A stretch of 64,000 nt of DNA from Cornus controversa (taxonomy: Eukaryota; Streptophyta; Magnoliopsida; Cornales; Cornaceae): assembly GCA_026545225.1 (NCBI GenBank), contig CM048849.1:53204836-53268835 (forward strand), given 5' to 3'. Positions 61,592 through 64,000 of the stretch are shown here, one piece after another (position 1 is the stretch's first letter; the number at the start of each line of letters is the position of its first letter). The notes under the pieces were generated by a model. The model worked only from the letters and a program-made list of their open reading frames with translations, searched no databases and was not told the origin of the DNA. The position numbers were made by a program, and so were the translations under genes.

Positions 61592-62374
61592 TTATATTGC
61601 TTCCCATGGCTTGGTTTGGTGCTCATAATCTGTTTGGTTAGAGATGACTAAGCCGCGGATATCAGTTGGGTAAGCGTCGGTGGATAACTCAGCACTGTAC
61701 GATCTTCCTCCGGTTATCACATTATATGCTTCAGTGGGATGCATTCCGTCCCAGAACACGTACTCCGACCGGTTGGTACATGGATCTTGCAGAGGCTCAC
61801 ATAGTTCATCTCCTATATTGCAGCATGGACTCATCGTTTCTGTAAAACCTGAGTACTCCACCAAACAAATTAATATATATCTTATCCATTACATTTCCTT
61901 CTTTTTAATTAATATATCTCATTTATTAATTAATTCTGTTTTTTAACATATTTATTCTCATTTTTAATACTTTTTTATTTTTATTTTTTTCAACACGACT
62001 GAAATAGATAGATTTAACAGATGATGTAATTGTGTTAAAAAGAAAAAGAAAACTTAAGTGTTGTAACATCAGGAGTTTGTGGTAACCTACCGGTAGCAGC
62101 CATTCCAGACACGTTGACGTAGATAAATTTTGCAGCGGAGAGATTGTGATTGAGGTAATCAACCAGCGATACAAGTTTCTGATTAAAAAGCCTGGATGCA
62201 TTGTCCAAAATCTCAACACAATATGAGGTATTTGAGCCAAAGTCAGCCACTTCGCTTGGGGCACAACCTATGCTACCCAATCCGAACAGGGCTATCTTCC
62301 TTGCTCCAGACTCGTACAAACTCTAATTAATTAACATCAAGAAACTCTAATCAAATTGAGTTCATGATTAATTG

Positions 62375-62415
<41 letters not shown>

Positions 62416-62929
62416 GAAATGAAATATTTGAAGAACTGACCATTAGTTGGAGAGAATATTGTTGGACAAGGGCAACTGCATATTCGTCTAGGGTATAGAG
62501 ACTGCTTGTTGGGTAGTACTGGGGCAAGAAGTAGTTGTTCAGGAAGTCATTACTTCCCAAACCAACTGTGTACAGGCACTGACTTAAGTACTCTGTAGTG
62601 GACACGTTGCCTAGTAGTTGAGCAATCCGTGAAATCGTAATTTTGTGATTTTTTAGCTGTTTGTTAAAGCTGATTATCGTACCCTACAAGCACAGTCTCC
62701 AAATTATTTAGATTATAAAACAAAACTAGCGAATAATACTTTGGCTAGCCTCAATCAGTACCAGGTTCAATCCAGACTCATCACGAATTCCAGCTCCACC
62801 AGAAGCGTAATTTACGCCTTTGAGGACTTCCTCGCCGCTTGCTGTCGCGAAAGGTGGAATGAAATTGTCAAAGCCTAGAAGTTCAGCTGAAAATCGGATT
62901 GTTTCAAAAGGATAAGTTAGTAATGGCAA

Positions 62930-62988
<59 letters not shown>

Positions 62989-63512
62989 GTTATAAGTAGT
63001 TAATGTTTAACAAAGACTAATATATAATTCGGACTCTATATATGTACTACTCGTCCAATTTAATGAACGTTGTCAACAAGTATCAAAGAGGATTAAATTC
63101 ATGTACATATCAAAATTTTGGCATTAATGATGTCAGATCCCTTCTGCTTTCAGCAATGTTATACATTATAAAATTATTTTTGAATTTTTATCATGAATGA
63201 TGTGACAATTAAATGGTGAGTTAGTATTGATGAAATTCTTCCCATACACGAAATTTCAATAGTATTATTACTTATCACATCATTCATGATGACAATTCAT
63301 AAAATAATTTCATGAAGTTTAGCATTTCCACTTCTGCTGTAAAGATATTAAAAATAACTTGTACCCCCATAAACGTCACAAATGATATATTTGATGAAAA
63401 ATGTTTTGAACAGTAATTGTTGTGTCATTTTCAAACTTTTTAAATAAAAGATATATATATAAGTTGGGAAATAAATGTTGAATAAAACATTAAATAAACT
63501 GGAGAAAATGGA

Positions 63513-63550
<38 letters not shown>

Positions 63551-63999
63551 GAAAAGTGGTTGGAGGATATAGGTGAAACGAGATGGGGGAGAGAATCCAA
63601 CAATAAAAAGACACATTTAGAAGAAGAAAAGGACCCAAAAGATATCAGTTTGAATAACTAAAGAATTGTGATATATGTGTGCATATTTGTTTATACTAAT
63701 ATAAATAGACAAAGAAAAGAAATGAAGAAGAAGAAGAAGTGACCAATGATATCAACGGTGGTTCGACCGTTGCAAAATCTTCCAGTTGGTCCAAGAGGAA
63801 AATCAATCCCATAAGGCATATAATTGACTTTGGCCGTGGTGGGAAGATCATTATTGTTGCCATTATCCACCAACGAGTCTCCAAAAATGAAGTAGCAAGG
63901 TACTTGAGTTTCTCCACAAACACAACTTTGCCAGTTCGAAACCAACAAAGTTATCAACACCATAAACCATATCCTAAGCCCACAAGTTGTCGTCATCAT
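61592..63999 (-). CDS. Secreted GDSL esterase/lipase
   Basis: Minus-strand exons: 63999-63744, 62886-62762, 62683-62441, 62322-62091 and 61848-61592, giving 370 aa, the usual length. A signal peptide spans about residues 1-29 ([10 protein letters not shown] core), so the enzyme is probably secreted. All SGNH blocks are present: [14 protein letters not shown] with Ser42, [11 protein letters not shown] (block II), VGLGSNDF with Asn172 (block III), and FWDGMHPTE with Asp319 and His322 (block V). Plant GDSL enzymes hydrolyse acyl esters in lipids, cutin precursors or cell-wall esters; the substrate here is unknown. The start is one base from the window edge, so an upstream start and the promoter cannot be checked. 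The intron 1 donor (ATTG/GTCACT) is weak. It corresponds by position to Arabidopsis At4g18970. Confidence 0.93.
62931..62985. repeat. (TA)n microsatellite in GDSL intron 1
   Basis: A 55-bp AT run begins about 45 bp upstream (minus strand) of the exon 2 acceptor. Another lies at about 63517-63546 in the same intron. Confidence 0.9.
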
Positions 64000-64000
64000 A

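Noticed and set aside
1..64000. A novel defence, biosynthetic or otherwise undescribed multi-gene system
   Set aside because: All six genes belong to known plant families and match a conserved neighbourhood. The rest is explained by transposons and simple repeats as far as can be read.

Overview
The window is nuclear DNA of a eudicot flowering plant. It is AT-rich, its genes are split by GT-AG introns of 80 bp to 4 kb, and it is full of (AT)n microsatellites, MITEs, LINE fragments and LTR-like debris. The six protein genes, a plant-type MIKC MADS-box gene among them, are all plant families. No CRISPR array, operon or prokaryotic system is present. I assembled all exon structures by eye from splice sites and reading frame.

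Layout: (1) 1.1-4.0 kb, + strand, an NRT1/PTR (NPF) transporter whose first coding exon is only the ATG. (2) 4.0-9.7 kb, a degenerate duplicated segment carrying two damaged tRNA-Val(CAC) copies, a SINE and a non-autonomous DNA element with a 9-bp target duplication. (3) 9.95-11.5 kb, +, an oil body-associated protein (OBAP, DUF1264) gene with G-box/ABRE and RY motifs in its promoter. (4) 13.9-16.3 kb, +, a cyclic phosphodiesterase of the 2H superfamily. (5) 20.1-34.5 kb, +, an ankyrin-repeat Raf/integrin-linked-type kinase (BHP-like), with an RTE-type LINE in one intron and hAT-like elements in another. (6) 35.4-36.0 kb, three near-identical 207-bp tandem repeats. (7) 42.4-48.9 kb, a dead L1-type LINE on the minus strand broken by two insertions, one of which carries a 58-bp minisatellite. 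(8) 50.0-58.6 kb, +, an AGAMOUS-lineage MADS-box gene. (9) 59.9-61.0 kb, two foldback MITEs. (10) 61.6-64.0 kb, - strand, a GDSL esterase/lipase.

The order OBAP, cyclic phosphodiesterase, ankyrin kinase, AGAMOUS, GDSL lipase matches, from memory, the Arabidopsis interval At4g18920 to At4g18970. This supports calling the MADS gene the true AGAMOUS orthologue. The most interesting signals are at that gene. An in-frame ACG in strong context lies 15 codons before the first AUG and encodes the AG-type N-terminal extension, as in the known non-AUG start of Arabidopsis AG. The 3.6-kb intron after the MADS exon holds a cluster of motifs like those known in the AG regulatory intron. The genes are not a pathway; they are neighbours by descent.
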